A stretch of 64,000 bases of DNA, taken from Bacteroidota bacterium (GTDB taxonomy: Bacteria > Bacteroidota > Ignavibacteria > Tepidaquicellales > Tepidaquicellaceae). A program made the translations under genes and the position numbers. Each line of letters begins with the position of its first letter. The first letter of the stretch is position 1. Of this stretch, positions 18,961-28,462 are shown in pieces. The notes under the pieces are model-generated. The model was not told the DNA's origin and ran no database searches. It saw only the letters and a list, made by a program, of their open reading frames with translations. Location of the stretch: assembly GCA_018266835.1 (NCBI GenBank), contig JAFDZP010000006.1, forward strand, positions 124,001 to 188,000, read 5' to 3'.

Positions 18961-19116
18961 AAATAATAATTAAGTTTTTTGAACCGGACAGTTGGAAATC
19001 CGGTTTAAATAATTTGGTGAATGCACCTATTAGTTATACAAAACCTAATTATTATATGAATAAAAATCAATAGTGATAATTAATTCGCAGAACTAATTTT
19101 ACCCATGAAAACCGTG

Positions 19117-19145
19117 ATTGTCCGTTTCTTATCGAAACGGACAAT
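19117..19145. terminator. 12-bp hairpin downstream of the propeller-like gene
   Basis: ATTGTCCGTTTC/GAAACGGACAAT form a perfect 12-bp stem with a 5-nt loop, 11 nt past the stop of the minus-strand gene at 19156. The T-tract is weak, so termination strength is uncertain. Confidence 0.6.
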
Positions 19146-19155
19146 TATTATAATA

Positions 19156-20517
19156 TTAGTTACATTTTCTCCAATACATCATATGATCCCCCGGCGTACC
19201 GGTAATATCCTGAGTAAATGAACCTCCTACATATAAAAAACCTTGAAATGAAGCCAAGGCATCGCTTACCGAAGCATTTGGCTTTAAAGTATTGTAAACT
19301 CCATAAGTATTTAATTTATACCAGACAGGCAAAGAACTGCAGTCACAAGCAGATAGCCTCGCAATTCCATTGTATCCATGGATCGTTCCAATATCATATA
19401 TTGGTCCAATTGCAATAATATCTCCATTGTAATCAAGTATTCTATTAATCATACTTAACTTATCTACTCCGTAAGTTAAACTTGAATTATTACTTTGAAC
19501 AGAAATCCAATTTCCACCTGTCCCTAAATAAGCAATGTGATTAACATAACTGGTAGGAGAATATAGAGTCCTGAATTCCCCCGCCATGTAAAGTACTCCC
19601 GCCTTAATCATAAAATCTAAAATTACCGGAGATTTACCGGAAACACTTGTAAAATTGGAAGGTGTCCAGGAACTCCCGTTATACTTAATATATAAATTAG
19701 AGTTAATATTGTTAAATTTTAAAAATCTTCCGCCAATATATAATTCTCCGTTAAAAGTTTTCATTGCATAAACACCTGCGCAATCTCCGGCACTTGAAAC
19801 ATAAGCATCTGCACCGTAAGTAGTTAAAATCTGGAAAGCTCCTGAAGCATCAATACAAATTATTCCATGAACATCTGTAAGAATACCTGAAGGTCTGTTA
19901 TCTCCAAATTTTAAAAATGTTCCACCCACAAATAGTTTATTCTGGAATACTTCTAAAGCAATGATTTCACCTGTCTCACTTCCTGCACTGCACCTACCAT
20001 GTAATCCATAATTTATATTGATACCGTAGTTTCCGTTCCATCCGCTTAAATAATCCCAATGTCCTGAATTTATCCTGGCTAAATTTTCATTAGAACCGCC
20101 AATATATAAACTCCCATTATAAAAACACGCACAGAAAGCACAGGCGCTTAATTGCCAGTTAAGACTTTCATTAATTAACGCTTCAAATTTTACGCCGTCC
20201 CATAAGGCTACGTGCTTTGTATTTGGGACTATTACTCCATTGTTCATAGCATATTCAAATCTACCATAAACTAATAATTTGCTTCCATAATTTAAAAATC
20301 CCTTTACAGTTACATATTCCTGATCAGTTATTCCGGAAGTATATAATCCGGTTGCATTAGGAAGTACATTCCAGTTTGGTCCTGACGCCTGACCGCATGG
20401 CGGCCAACTTACCGGACCTGTATTTTGATTAGATTTGTTTGGCTGGGCTTCAGAAAATTTGACAGGAATGAATAAGCCCACCATGAATACGAATAACATT
20501 AAAAATGTTCTATTCAT
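19156..20517 (-). CDS. Exported propeller-like protein with YIGG-type repeats, no T9SS domain
   Basis: A 453-residue protein with a signal peptide starting MNRTFLMLFVFMVGLFIPVK. At least five repeats share 'LYIGGxF' or 'LFVGGTFLKF' (also 'LYMAGEF' and 'LYVGGSF'), suggesting a beta-propeller. The start at 20517 places the Met directly before the signal peptide; an upstream in-frame start at 20613 would add a non-signal-like, Cys-containing extension. Unlike its neighbours it lacks the C-terminal sorting domain. Function unknown. Confidence 0.7.
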   Translation of the reverse strand: MNRTFLMLFVFMVGLFIPVKFSEAQPNKSNQNTGPVSWPPCGQASGPNWNVLPNATGLYTSGITDQEYVTVKGFLNYGSKLLVYGRFEYAMNNGVIVPNTKHVALWDGVKFEALINESLNWQLSACAFCACFYNGSLYIGGSNENLARINSGHWDYLSGWNGNYGININYGLHGRCSAGSETGEIIALEVFQNKLFVGGTFLKFGDNRPSGILTDVHGIICIDASGAFQILTTYGADAYVSSAGDCAGVYAMKTFNGELYIGGRFLKFNNINSNLYIKYNGSSWTPSNFTSVSGKSPVILDFMIKAGVLYMAGEFRTLYSPTSYVNHIAYLGTGGNWISVQSNNSSLTYGVDKLSMINRILDYNGDIIAIGPIYDIGTIHGYNGIARLSACDCSSLPVWYKLNTYGVYNTLKPNASVSDALASFQGFLYVGGSFTQDITGTPGDHMMYWRKCN

Positions 20518-20582
20518 GAGGAGTATATTAGGTTTCTTACTGCAATGTGCAGAAAACTCTTGCTTCCTCTTCCATATTAAGA

Positions 20583-20627
20583 AACTGCCTGCTGCGCATT
20601 GGCGTTTGCGCACAACTGCAGGCAGTT
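20583..20627. repeat. Long imperfect inverted repeat
   Basis: AACTGCCTGC (20583–20592) pairs with GCAGGCAGTT (20618–20627), and an inner TGCGCA pair (20593–20598, 20607–20612) extends the stem. It lies upstream of the propeller gene and resembles the other hairpin elements in this genome. Confidence 0.6.
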
Positions 20628-20728
20628 ATGATGTGATTTGTAGCAGAAGAACTGCAGAGGAAATTATTCCGTGTTTTTAGCGGGAACATGGAATAACACT
20701 TGTATTTTAATATCTTTTCCGAACTTCA

Positions 20729-20755
20729 CCGCCCGTAAGGGGGACTAGCGGGCGG
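20729..20755. repeat. CCGCCCG/CGGGCGG inverted repeat
   Basis: A 7-bp GC-only stem with a 13-nt loop in otherwise AT-rich DNA, just downstream of the minus-strand gene at 20772. It could end that gene or be a REP-like element. Confidence 0.45.
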
Positions 20756-20771
20756 AGAAAGTATCGAGCAA

Positions 20772-21080
20772 TCATTCAAACCGTAATTGGCTCCGCTTTT
20801 CCGGAATGATATGATGCGATAATGCATTGGCAACTTTTGGAAGTTCTAAACTTTGTGTTTCATATACCGATAAGATATTCTCACCGGTTAAGTCTTCAAA
20901 TATTGCAGGGTCACAGTCTTTTACACTTTCCAGAAATTCATCCTTGCTGCTAAAGAAAGTCTGACCTTCGGGCTTGTTTATATTAAAAGCTAATATCTTC
21001 GAGTTATATTTTATCAGCCGGACTTTCTTTATTACCCTGCCTTGTTCGTCTAATGAAACTGAATAATTAAATTTTGCCAT
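20772..21080 (-). CDS. Hypothetical protein, 102 residues
   Basis: Not recognised. The protein starts MAKFNYSVSLDEQGRVIKKV and is predicted as mixed alpha/beta with no signal peptide or membrane segment. It may be cotranscribed with the shorter ORF at 21146, although a hairpin (21116–21143) separates them. Confidence 0.5.
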   Translation of the reverse strand: MAKFNYSVSLDEQGRVIKKVRLIKYNSKILAFNINKPEGQTFFSSKDEFLESVKDCDPAIFEDLTGENILSVYETQSLELPKVANALSHHIIPEKRSQLRFE

Positions 21081-21115
21081 GGAGTTTATGTTTAAATATT
21101 ATTCATTTCTAAATT

Positions 21116-21143
21116 AATCCTGCTGCGGAGGGGCAGCAGGATT
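21116..21143. terminator. Bidirectional-type hairpin between two small ORFs
   Basis: AATCCTGCTGC/GCAGCAGGATT form an 11-bp stem with a 6-nt loop. The plus-strand side is followed by TT and more T-rich sequence; on the minus strand the T-tract is poor. Confidence 0.5.
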
Positions 21144-21145
21144 TT

Positions 21146-21343
21146 TCAAATCCCTGATGAACTTATTATATTCACAGAGCGGTTTTTACTTTCCAGTGTC
21201 TTGTGCTGAAATTCTTTTTTTTGAAGCTCTTTCTTTATGACCTCTTTTTTGAGGGATTGATTTTCCCGAACGTCATTCATAAAAAAAGGATTTTCACCTA
21301 TTATCGAAACTTCATTTTGAGTTACTACAGTTAATTGTGTCAT
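21146..21343 (-). CDS. Hypothetical small protein, 65 residues
   Basis: An unrecognised ORF starting MTQLTVVTQNEVSIIGENPF with a Lys/Glu-rich middle likely to be helical (residues 28–50). The ATG context and the position upstream of 20772 in the same direction are consistent with a gene, but coding status is uncertain. Confidence 0.35.
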   Translation of the reverse strand: MTQLTVVTQNEVSIIGENPFFMNDVRENQSLKKEVIKKELQKKEFQHKTLESKNRSVNIISSSGI

Positions 21344-21501
21344 TAGTTAATTTTAATCAAAATTATGAGTAATAGCTTCTCCAAACAAATAAAAATATGC
21401 TTGTTTGTTATATGAAATTTTTATGATTTTAAAGAAAACTTTAATTTTGTGTTGATTTTCAATATTTTATTCTGAAAATTGTTAGACCAAACCCCAATTT
21501 T

Positions 21502-22914
21502 ATGATTAACTCTTCTGCAATTGATTTAATTAAAACACTCTCTAAAGAAGAATTCTCTGAATTCGAAAGTTTTATCAAATCGGAATTCTTCAATACTCAT
21601 AAGCCCGTCGTTCTTTGTTTTGAGTTTATGAAGAAATATTTCCCTGATTTTGAACAGACAGAATTCAATAAGGAAAATCTCTTCGAAAAAATTTATCCCG
21701 GCAAAAAATATAATGATACAAATGTAAGAGTAAATCTATCAGCTATACTGAAACTTGCCGAGTCTTACCTTGCCTATAAAAATTTCAGGAAGAACGAATT
21801 TGAAAGCTCACTGCTGCTTGCTAAAGATTCTTACAAAAGAAATCTTCCCAAGTTTGAAGAGCGGCACATAAAAAACTGTGAAGCAAAATTAGCAGAAGCA
21901 AAATTTCTGGATGAAAATTATTTCTATGATAAATTTTCATTGGAGAATACTAAAACTCAGCAGAGAAAATCTGAAGACCAGTATCAATATATCGACTCAG
22001 TTCAAATAGCCAATGAGAACCTGACATATTTTTATTTCTCAAAGCTTCTGAGAAACTATGTTCTCATTTTAAATGAACAGTCAGCAGTTGAAGTTGAGTA
22101 CGATATGAGCTCTATTAAAATTGTAATGGAGTTTGCGCAGATGTATGACTTTTCAAAATTCCCTGCCATTATGATTTATATGAATCTTCTCAAGATGTTT
22201 TTGAATTCGGATTTTAATGCATACTACAAAGCAAAAAAATTATTCCTTGAAGAAGGTGCTGACATGGATTCTAATGAAAAATTTAATACGTATATCTACC
22301 TTACTAACTTCATCTTTAAAAAATATATCGAGACAAAAAACGTTGAATATCTGAAAGAATGTCTTAATGTTCAGCTTCATCAGGTTGAAAACAAAGTCTT
22401 CGGAAGCAAGTATCTTTCGTATACCATTTATACAAATCTAGTAAGCATGGCAAGCCGTCTGGAAGATTACGAGATGGCGGAAAATCTTATCCATAAATAT
22501 AAGAACGACCTCTCCCCTGTAAACAGAGAGAGCTTTTACGAATACGCGCTTGCTAGATTTTATTATCTTAAGAAGGACTTCGTTAAGGCAATGGAAATTA
22601 TTATAAAGACCAAGCCCGTCGATATTTTTTATGAGCTCACAATTAAAGGCATGCTGCTTACTATTTACTATGAGCTGTCTTATTTTGAAAATGCCTTTGC
22701 ATTGGTAAATACATACAAGCATACGGTAAAGTCACCGCTGCTGACTTCATCAGACAGAGCTATATTTTCAATCTTTGTGAGGTTATATGCAAAGCTGCTA
22801 AAGCTTAAAACCTCTGCCGATACTTCAAAGAAAGATGAGATACAGTTCCTTATAGATAAGGAAGATTATTTCCCGCATAAGGGATGGATGATAGAAAAGC
22901 TTTCTCAGTTGTGA
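21502..22914 (+). CDS. Helical-repeat (TPR-like) protein of unknown function
   Basis: A 470-residue soluble protein composed almost entirely of alpha-helices with a periodicity suggesting TPR or similar solenoid repeats ('AESYLAYKNFRKNEFESSLLL', 'ALARFYYLKKDFVKAMEII', 'YYELSYFENAFALVNTY'). No signal peptide, enzyme motif or DNA-binding domain is evident. It stands alone, followed by a repeat-rich gap. Confidence 0.6.
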   Translation: MINSSAIDLIKTLSKEEFSEFESFIKSEFFNTHKPVVLCFEFMKKYFPDFEQTEFNKENLFEKIYPGKKYNDTNVRVNLSAILKLAESYLAYKNFRKNEFESSLLLAKDSYKRNLPKFEERHIKNCEAKLAEAKFLDENYFYDKFSLENTKTQQRKSEDQYQYIDSVQIANENLTYFYFSKLLRNYVLILNEQSAVEVEYDMSSIKIVMEFAQMYDFSKFPAIMIYMNLLKMFLNSDFNAYYKAKKLFLEEGADMDSNEKFNTYIYLTNFIFKKYIETKNVEYLKECLNVQLHQVENKVFGSKYLSYTIYTNLVSMASRLEDYEMAENLIHKYKNDLSPVNRESFYEYALARFYYLKKDFVKAMEIIIKTKPVDIFYELTIKGMLLTIYYELSYFENAFALVNTYKHTVKSPLLTSSDRAIFSIFVRLYAKLLKLKTSADTSKKDEIQFLIDKEDYFPHKGWMIEKLSQL

Positions 22915-23114
22915 GTTGTGAGTATTTCACCCTATCTCCATTTGTCTATTTCACTTTTTGTAAAAATTCGGGAAATAGTCGTGTTTTCATTTCACAATTT
23001 CACCAGTTGACCATTTCATTATTTGTAAATAGTCGCAAAAAAGTCGCATTTTCTTCCGCCATTGTTGGTCTCCTGACCAACAACGGTTGTAAGTATAAAT
23101 TTTAAATACTTAAA

Positions 23115-23154
23115 CCACCCCCTTAATCCCCCTCCTTGTAAAGGAGGGGGAAAC
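23115..23154. repeat. C/G-rich palindromic repeat, copy 1
   Basis: CCACCCCCTTAATC followed by the palindrome CCCCCTCCTT-gta-AAGGAGGGGG (23128–23150). Confidence 0.85.
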
Positions 23155-23166
23155 AAACATCTCATA

Positions 23167-23211
23167 GTTGCGATGCTGAACTGGTCCCGATTTTGACGGG
23201 AGCATCGCAAC
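23167..23211. repeat. Composite hairpin GTTGCGATGC/GCATCGCAAC
   Basis: A 10-bp outer stem encloses TCCCG/CGGGA as an inner stem. The inner part resembles the hairpins at 1544 and 2675. Confidence 0.7.
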
Positions 23212-23258
23212 GGAAAGTAATATTATTGTAACGTTAATCCTGAGAGGTGTAGTTTTGA

Positions 23259-23300
23259 TACCGCCCCCTCAGTCCCCCTCCTTCTAAAGGAGGGGGGAAG
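23259..23300. repeat. C/G-rich palindromic repeat, copy 2
   Basis: TACCGCCCCCTCAGT followed by CCCCCTCCTTctAAAGGAGGGGG; nearly identical to the copy at 23467. Confidence 0.85.
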
Positions 23301-23466
23301 TTTGTGTAATAGTCGGGTTTCTCTCCTCCTTCCCAAACCCCTGTTTGGGAAGGCCAAAAATTTCTAATAAGACTTCTCTAAATAGTCGCAAAATAGTCGC
23401 ATTTTGTTTTCTTCGTTGATTTCATATCTGCTCAAAATACCATTGTAACATTATTGTCACATTTTT

Positions 23467-23507
23467 ATACCGCCCCCTCAGTCCCCCTCCTTCTAAAGGA
23501 GGGGGAA
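23467..23507. repeat. C/G-rich palindromic repeat, copy 3
   Basis: Nearly the same sequence as copy 2, including the TACCGCCCCCTCAGT head, about 210 bp further on. Confidence 0.85.
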
Positions 23508-23642
23508 GCTTATGTAAATAGTCGCAAAAAAGTCGCATTTTGTATTCTCCCGTATTGTAAAAACAATTCGCCGAGGCGAACCTTCGGCATTGCATATTTT
23601 ATTTCAAAATTTTGACGGGTTTTTGACGGATTTTGTTCGCCT

Positions 23643-23676
23643 GACCTGACAGTTCGCCTTGGCGAACTGTCAGGTC
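23643..23676. repeat. Perfect 16-bp hairpin with 2-nt loop
   Basis: GACCTGACAGTTCGCC and GGCGAACTGTCAGGTC are perfect reverse complements separated by TT. GTTCGCC also occurs immediately before it (about 23630). Confidence 0.85.
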
Positions 23677-23872
23677 AATTCTTGAATTTCCGCCGTTGTT
23701 GGTCTTTTGAGCAACAGCTACAATAAGAATAAATTTTAACCACCCCGTTAATCCCTCCCAACTTTGTCGGGACAAGCTCTCCTTGTAAAGGATGGGGAAA
23801 CACTTGTACTCAGAAGCTCAGTTCTACACAAAATAACTTACAAAAATTTTGGAATTACTCTTCACTTAGCTC

Positions 23873-23921
23873 AACAACCCCCTCCTTTTTCTAAGGAGGG
23901 GGGAAGGGGGGGGGGTGGTTA
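23873..23921. repeat. C/G-rich palindromic repeat, degenerate copy
   Basis: CCCCCTCCTT-tttct-AAGGAGGGG followed by a 10-base G run and GTGGTT, the mirrored head of the family. A further, rearranged copy lies at about 23739–23802. Confidence 0.7.
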
Positions 23922-24025
23922 CTTTTTACTTCAAACAAATATACTGTATTTATAAAAGGAAGGAAATCAAATGTTCCCTATTAGTAGGTATAGGGAAAAA
24001 TTATTTATTAAAAATTGACACATAC

Positions 24026-24067
24026 TTCCCCCTCCTTTATAAGGAGGGGGACTGAGGGGGCGGTATC
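24026..24067. repeat. C/G-rich palindromic repeat, inverted copy
   Basis: CCCCCTCCTTtatAAGGAGGGGG followed by ACTGAGGGGGCGGTAT, the reverse complement of the head of copies 2 and 3. Confidence 0.85.
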
Positions 24068-24245
24068 AATCGCATAACACTATAGCCGTTGGTCAGGAGA
24101 CCAACGACAGCTATAAATCAAATGTTTCCTATTACCATGTATAGGGCAAAAAAACTTCACCCTTCATATTTCCTATATATTTTAAAAAAGGTTTAATATA
24201 TTAATTTACAATCATTCTAACCCTAAAATTTAAATATAATTTAAT

Positions 24246-26237
24246 ATGGCAGGAAAGCGTTACACAACGAAATTCTCTCTCGTTTTATCCACATTTGTTG
24301 TTTTGGCATTATGCTCGATGATTTTATATTCTTGCGGAAATGATAAACCAAAATCGAAAACCGTTGACACCAAACCTATCTCAATCAAAAAATTTGATAC
24401 TCCTCCGGGGGCAGACCCATCTGTATCCGCTGAACAGGGCGGTAACGGATTCACGGGCGAAGGATGGACGACCTACACAAAACTTATCGGGTACGGAGAT
24501 CCGAAGGCAACTAAAGGCGGCAGCATTTCATGGTCAATCCCTGACTTCCCTGCTACCTTAAGACCAATCGGTAAAGATGAAAATTCTTACTATACACGTA
24601 TGGCTCAGAACATGATGTATGAAAGACTTTTACAGCAGGACCCTGTAACAGAGGACTATGCTCCGTTACTTGCAACTCACTGGAAAATCTCTGATGACAA
24701 AATGAAGTTCACATTCCGTATCAACCCGAATGCAAGATGGGCTGACGGAAAACCTGTAACAGCAGATGATTACCTTGCAACATGGAAAATGATGCTTGAT
24801 CCGGAGCTCTTAACAGGCGGCGATGAATTCTATAAAGAAAACTTTGAAATGCCTGTAAAGGAATCAATGTACATCGTATCAGTAAAAGCTAAGAAACTCG
24901 GCTGGATTTATTTTGACGTAGCTGCAGGTATAAAAGTTCTTCCTGCTCATTACTTACAGGATGATAAAGGTAACATGATGAAGGGTAAAGAATTCTTAGA
25001 AAAATATAACTACGACCCGATTCCCGGAAGCGGACCTTATTACATCAAAAAAGAAGACGTTGAAAAAGGCAGAACAATTATAATGAGAAGACGTTCAGAC
25101 TACTGGGCAGAAAAAGAAAACTGGGCAGTTGGTATGAACAACTTCGACGTTTTCAAAACAGATGTTATACAGGATGACAACCTTGAATTTGAAAAGTTCA
25201 AAAAAGGCGATATAGATGTTTACTCATATAACAGAGCTTCATGGTGGGCAGAAAAAAGTGACTTTGATGATGTAAAAAGAGGCTTAGTTCAAAAAAGAAA
25301 GATCTTCAATCAAAAACCTGAAGGCCAGTCAGGACTTGCTCTCAATATGAGAAAAGAACCGTTCAATGATATTAAAATGAGAGAAGCTGTTAACAAGCTT
25401 ATCGATTTTGATAAATGGAATGAAAGACTTTTCTTCAACGCATACAAAAGAATTAATTCATTCTTCGGCGGAACACCTTATGCAAACCCGACAAATGAAA
25501 CATTCAAATATGATTTAGACGGAGCAATAAAATTAATCGAAGAAGCAGGATTCAAAGATAAAAATTCCGAAGGTTACAGAACAAAGAACGGTAAAGTGCT
25601 TGCGCTTGAGCTTCCATTCTCAAACAAATCACAGGAAAGATATTTAACAATCCTTCAGGAAGATTTCAAAAAAGCAGGTATAAAGCTTGACCTTAAAGAA
25701 GTTGACGGAACAACAAACTTCAAGATTGGTAACGAAAGAAACTTCACAATGATTATTGCCAACTGGGGCGGACAAAATCCTCCTTCACTTGACTTCAACG
25801 TTGTAAGTAAAACAGCCGATGACCCGAACAGCACAAACTGGCCGGGATACAAAAGCGAGAGAGTTGACGAGCTTGTAAAACAATACACAGTTAACTTCAA
25901 CAAAAAAGAGAGAATTCCTATGGTACAGGAAATTGATAAAATTTTATATAATATGTACCCATACGGATATTTCTGGACAGCCCAGTATCAAAGATTATCA
26001 TGGCAGAATAAATTCGGAATGCCGAAATGGATACTTGCAAAAGGCGATGACTTCTACGGCGGAACAGATACACCTATCTTCCAGATCTGGTGGTTTGACC
26101 CGGCAAAAGCAGCAGCTTATGATGAAGCAAAGAAAGACAACTCAAAGAAAATTCCTACAGAAGAAACAGAGAACAAATTCTGGATTACCGAAGGAAAGAG
26201 CGATGTATTAAAACTCAGTGACTTCTACACCAAATAA
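24246..26237 (+). CDS. Peptide ABC transporter substrate-binding lipoprotein (SBP family 5, YejA-like)
   Basis: A 663-residue lipoprotein. The hydrophobic signal (10–28) ends in lipobox-like 'ILYSC'. The body is a family-5 solute-binding protein ('YERLLQQDPVTEDYAPLLAT', 'FTFRINPNARWADGKPVTAD', 'PIPGSGPYYI', 'LNMRKEPFNDIKMREAVNKL'). The layout is closer to YejA/OppA-type peptide binders than to sugar binders, judging also from the Yej-like permeases that follow. It captures peptides outside the inner membrane for uptake. A hairpin after the gene may let it be expressed above the permease genes. Confidence 0.88.
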   Translation: MAGKRYTTKFSLVLSTFVVLALCSMILYSCGNDKPKSKTVDTKPISIKKFDTPPGADPSVSAEQGGNGFTGEGWTTYTKLIGYGDPKATKGGSISWSIPDFPATLRPIGKDENSYYTRMAQNMMYERLLQQDPVTEDYAPLLATHWKISDDKMKFTFRINPNARWADGKPVTADDYLATWKMMLDPELLTGGDEFYKENFEMPVKESMYIVSVKAKKLGWIYFDVAAGIKVLPAHYLQDDKGNMMKGKEFLEKYNYDPIPGSGPYYIKKEDVEKGRTIIMRRRSDYWAEKENWAVGMNNFDVFKTDVIQDDNLEFEKFKKGDIDVYSYNRASWWAEKSDFDDVKRGLVQKRKIFNQKPEGQSGLALNMRKEPFNDIKMREAVNKLIDFDKWNERLFFNAYKRINSFFGGTPYANPTNETFKYDLDGAIKLIEEAGFKDKNSEGYRTKNGKVLALELPFSNKSQERYLTILQEDFKKAGIKLDLKEVDGTTNFKIGNERNFTMIIANWGGQNPPSLDFNVVSKTADDPNSTNWPGYKSERVDELVKQYTVNFNKKERIPMVQEIDKILYNMYPYGYFWTAQYQRLSWQNKFGMPKWILAKGDDFYGGTDTPIFQIWWFDPAKAAAYDEAKKDNSKKIPTEETENKFWITEGKSDVLKLSDFYTK

Positions 26238-26250
26238 AATTTATTATCTC

Positions 26251-26280
26251 AAAGCCTGCCGGTTAATTCCGGCAGGCTTT
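26251..26280 (+). terminator. Intercistronic hairpin between binding protein and permease genes
   Basis: AAAGCCTGCCGG/CCGGCAGGCTTT form a 12-bp perfect stem with a 6-nt loop and a weak T-tract. In transporter operons such hairpins often reduce read-through or protect the upstream mRNA. Confidence 0.65.
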
Positions 26281-26299
26281 ATAAATCATATAATCTTAT

Positions 26300-27328
26300 A
26301 TGACCTTTTATTTTATCCGAAGATTTTTACTTATCATTCCTACCTTTTTTGGAATTACATTAATTACCTTTTTAATCCTTCAGATTGTTCCCGGCGGTCC
26401 CCTCGAAATGGAAATCATGAAAATTCGTATGGGCGGTCAGAAAGGAAGTGAGTCCGGTTCAAATTCCGGTTCGACTCAGAATATTCCTCAGTCTGCAATC
26501 GATGAATTAAAAAAATTCTATGGTTTTGATAAACCGATTCACGAAAGGTATATTATCTGGGTTACTCACTTATTAAAATTCGATCTGGGCAGGTCTTATG
26601 TTTACTCCGAGCCTGTTTGGGATGTAATAAAATCAAGATTTCCCGTCTCGATATATTTCGGACTGATAGGATTCATTCTCACCTACCTTGTCTGCGTTCC
26701 CCTCGGGGTTTATAAGGCAGTTAAGAACGGCTCCGTCTTCGACTTTATATCGTCTTCGCTGGTATTCATCGGCTACTCAATTCCCGGTTTTGCATTCGGC
26801 GCATTGATGCTAGTGTTATTCGGCGGTGGAAGCTTCTGGAGCGTATTTCCGCTTGGCGGATTTCGTTCAGACTCATGGGATGATTTGTCTTTTAGTTCTA
26901 AGATATGGGACCAGCTGCGGCATACATTTCTCCCCGTATTAGCTTACATGATTGGCAGCTTTGCAACTCTTACAATTCTAACAAAGAATACGGTAATAGA
27001 TAATTTAGGGCAGGATTATATCAGAACAGCTTTTTCAAAAGGTATCTCCGAGAAAAGAGTTATATTCGGACATGCTCTTAGAAATTCCATGATTCCGATT
27101 GCAACAGGACTTGGTCATTTTATTTCATTGGTTCTTGCAGGCAGCTTTTTAATTGAAAAAGTATTCAACATTAACGGAATGGGACTTCTCGGTTACACAT
27201 CTATCGTGCAAAGAGATTATCCCGTTGTGATGGGAATACTTGTTATTTCTACATTGCTATTGCTTATCGGCAATATTCTTTCCGATATGATATATGCAAT
27301 GGTTGACCCGAGAATCAGATTCAATTAA
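26300..27328 (+). CDS. Peptide ABC transporter permease, YejB/OppB-like
   Basis: A 342-residue inner-membrane permease with about six membrane segments. The N-terminus 'IRRFLLIIPTFFGITLITFL', 'IVPGGPLE', 'YGFDKPIHERY' and 'GMGLLGYTSIVQRDYPVVMG' resemble YejB more than the general OppB. The EAA-like loop is 'YIRTAFSKGISEKRVIFGHA'. It forms the transmembrane channel with the next gene. Confidence 0.9.
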   Translation: MTFYFIRRFLLIIPTFFGITLITFLILQIVPGGPLEMEIMKIRMGGQKGSESGSNSGSTQNIPQSAIDELKKFYGFDKPIHERYIIWVTHLLKFDLGRSYVYSEPVWDVIKSRFPVSIYFGLIGFILTYLVCVPLGVYKAVKNGSVFDFISSSLVFIGYSIPGFAFGALMLVLFGGGSFWSVFPLGGFRSDSWDDLSFSSKIWDQLRHTFLPVLAYMIGSFATLTILTKNTVIDNLGQDYIRTAFSKGISEKRVIFGHALRNSMIPIATGLGHFISLVLAGSFLIEKVFNINGMGLLGYTSIVQRDYPVVMGILVISTLLLLIGNILSDMIYAMVDPRIRFN

Positions 27329-27355
27329 TTCTAAAATTTTTTTGAGTTTCATAAT

Positions 27356-28447
27356 ATGACTGAAATCACTGCAGAAGAAATCCAATCCGAAGAACAAAAA
27401 GGAAACAAGGTTTCTACTTCCATCTTCAAGAAGCGATGGAAAAAATTCAAAACCCTTAAGCGCGGTTATTATTCATTTTTAATAATAACATTTCTGTTCG
27501 CGCTCTCATTCATCCTTCCTATTTTTGCGGGAAGAGATGCACTGATGGTAAAATATAACGGAGATTATTACTTCCCTGTTTTTAAATTTCATTTAGGTTC
27601 TGACCTTGGTCAGACGAATATTCAGGGCGAAGCAAACTACAGATTATTAAAAGAGCAATTCAAAGCTGAAGATAAAGGCAACTGGGTATGGCTGCCTATA
27701 TATCCCTACGGACCAAATGAAAATCTCCTCGATGAAATGACTGAAAACCCTCCTACCAAACCTGACGGTAAACACTGGGCCGGTACGGATAACAGAGGGC
27801 GTGATGTTTTTGTGCGGCTTGTATACGGATTCCGTATTGGTTTATCATTCTCATTAATTGTAACGGCATTCAGTTTCTTTATAGGTATAGTAGTCGGCGC
27901 AGTCAGCGGTTACTTTGGCGGCAAGACTGATATTGTGATTCAGAGATTCATTGAGATATGGTCAACACTTCCATTCTTATACGTTATTATTATAGTCAGC
28001 TCAATATTGCAGCCGAACTTCTTCCTGCTTATAATTATTCTTACTCTGTTCGGATGGATTGGTATGACTTACTACATCCGTGGAGAATTTTTAAGAGAAA
28101 AGGCAAGAGATTACGTATCTGCCGCAGTATCGATGGGCGCAAATAACAATAAGATTATGTTCAGGCACATTCTGCCTAACTCATTAACACCATTGATATC
28201 ATACGCTCCGTTTACAATCGTTGCAAATATTTTCTCATTGGTATCGCTGGACTTTTTAGGATTCGGACTTCCGCCTCCCACACCAAGCTGGGGTGAGCTT
28301 ATGGGTCAGGGACTTGAAAGCATAGAAAAATGGTGGCTTATCATGACTCCGTTACTTGCTATGTTCCTTACTCTTTTATGCATCACATTCATAGGAGAAG
28401 CAATAAGAGAAGCATTCGATCCGAAAGTATATTCAAGATTGAAATAA
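27356..28447 (+). CDS. Peptide ABC transporter permease, YejE/OppC-like
   Basis: A 363-residue inner-membrane permease. It has the YejE-type insertion after the first membrane segment ('MVKYNGDYYFPVFKF') and 'WAGTDNRGRDVFVRLVYGFR'. The EAA loop is 'DYVSAAVSMGANNNKIMFRH', and the C-terminus has 'SLDFLGFGLPPPTPSWGELM'. It pairs with the preceding permease. Both permeases point to the Yej subfamily, although the ATPases here are two separate proteins. Confidence 0.9.
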   Translation: MTEITAEEIQSEEQKGNKVSTSIFKKRWKKFKTLKRGYYSFLIITFLFALSFILPIFAGRDALMVKYNGDYYFPVFKFHLGSDLGQTNIQGEANYRLLKEQFKAEDKGNWVWLPIYPYGPNENLLDEMTENPPTKPDGKHWAGTDNRGRDVFVRLVYGFRIGLSFSLIVTAFSFFIGIVVGAVSGYFGGKTDIVIQRFIEIWSTLPFLYVIIIVSSILQPNFFLLIIILTLFGWIGMTYYIRGEFLREKARDYVSAAVSMGANNNKIMFRHILPNSLTPLISYAPFTIVANIFSLVSLDFLGFGLPPPTPSWGELMGQGLESIEKWWLIMTPLLAMFLTLLCITFIGEAIREAFDPKVYSRLK

Positions 28448-28462
28448 TTTTTTTCAATCAGA

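Larger units (their letters stand above)
22917..24245. other. 1.3-kb non-coding gap filled with several short repeat families
   Basis: No convincing gene. It contains at least five copies of a C/G-rich palindrome (listed separately). The AGTCGCAAAAAAGTCGCATT-like repeat occurs near 23030, 23390 and 23520. A GTTGGTctcctgACCAAC hairpin occurs at about 23067 and 24089, with a degenerate copy at about 23700. Two imperfect ~37-bp direct repeats (about 23967 and 24118) end in TATAGGG. The organisation looks like nested or repeatedly targeted insertions of small repeats. Confidence 0.8.

Noticed and set aside
23115-24067. CRISPR array
   Set aside because: Repeats are unequally spaced, in both orientations, and include several families; no cas genes are near.
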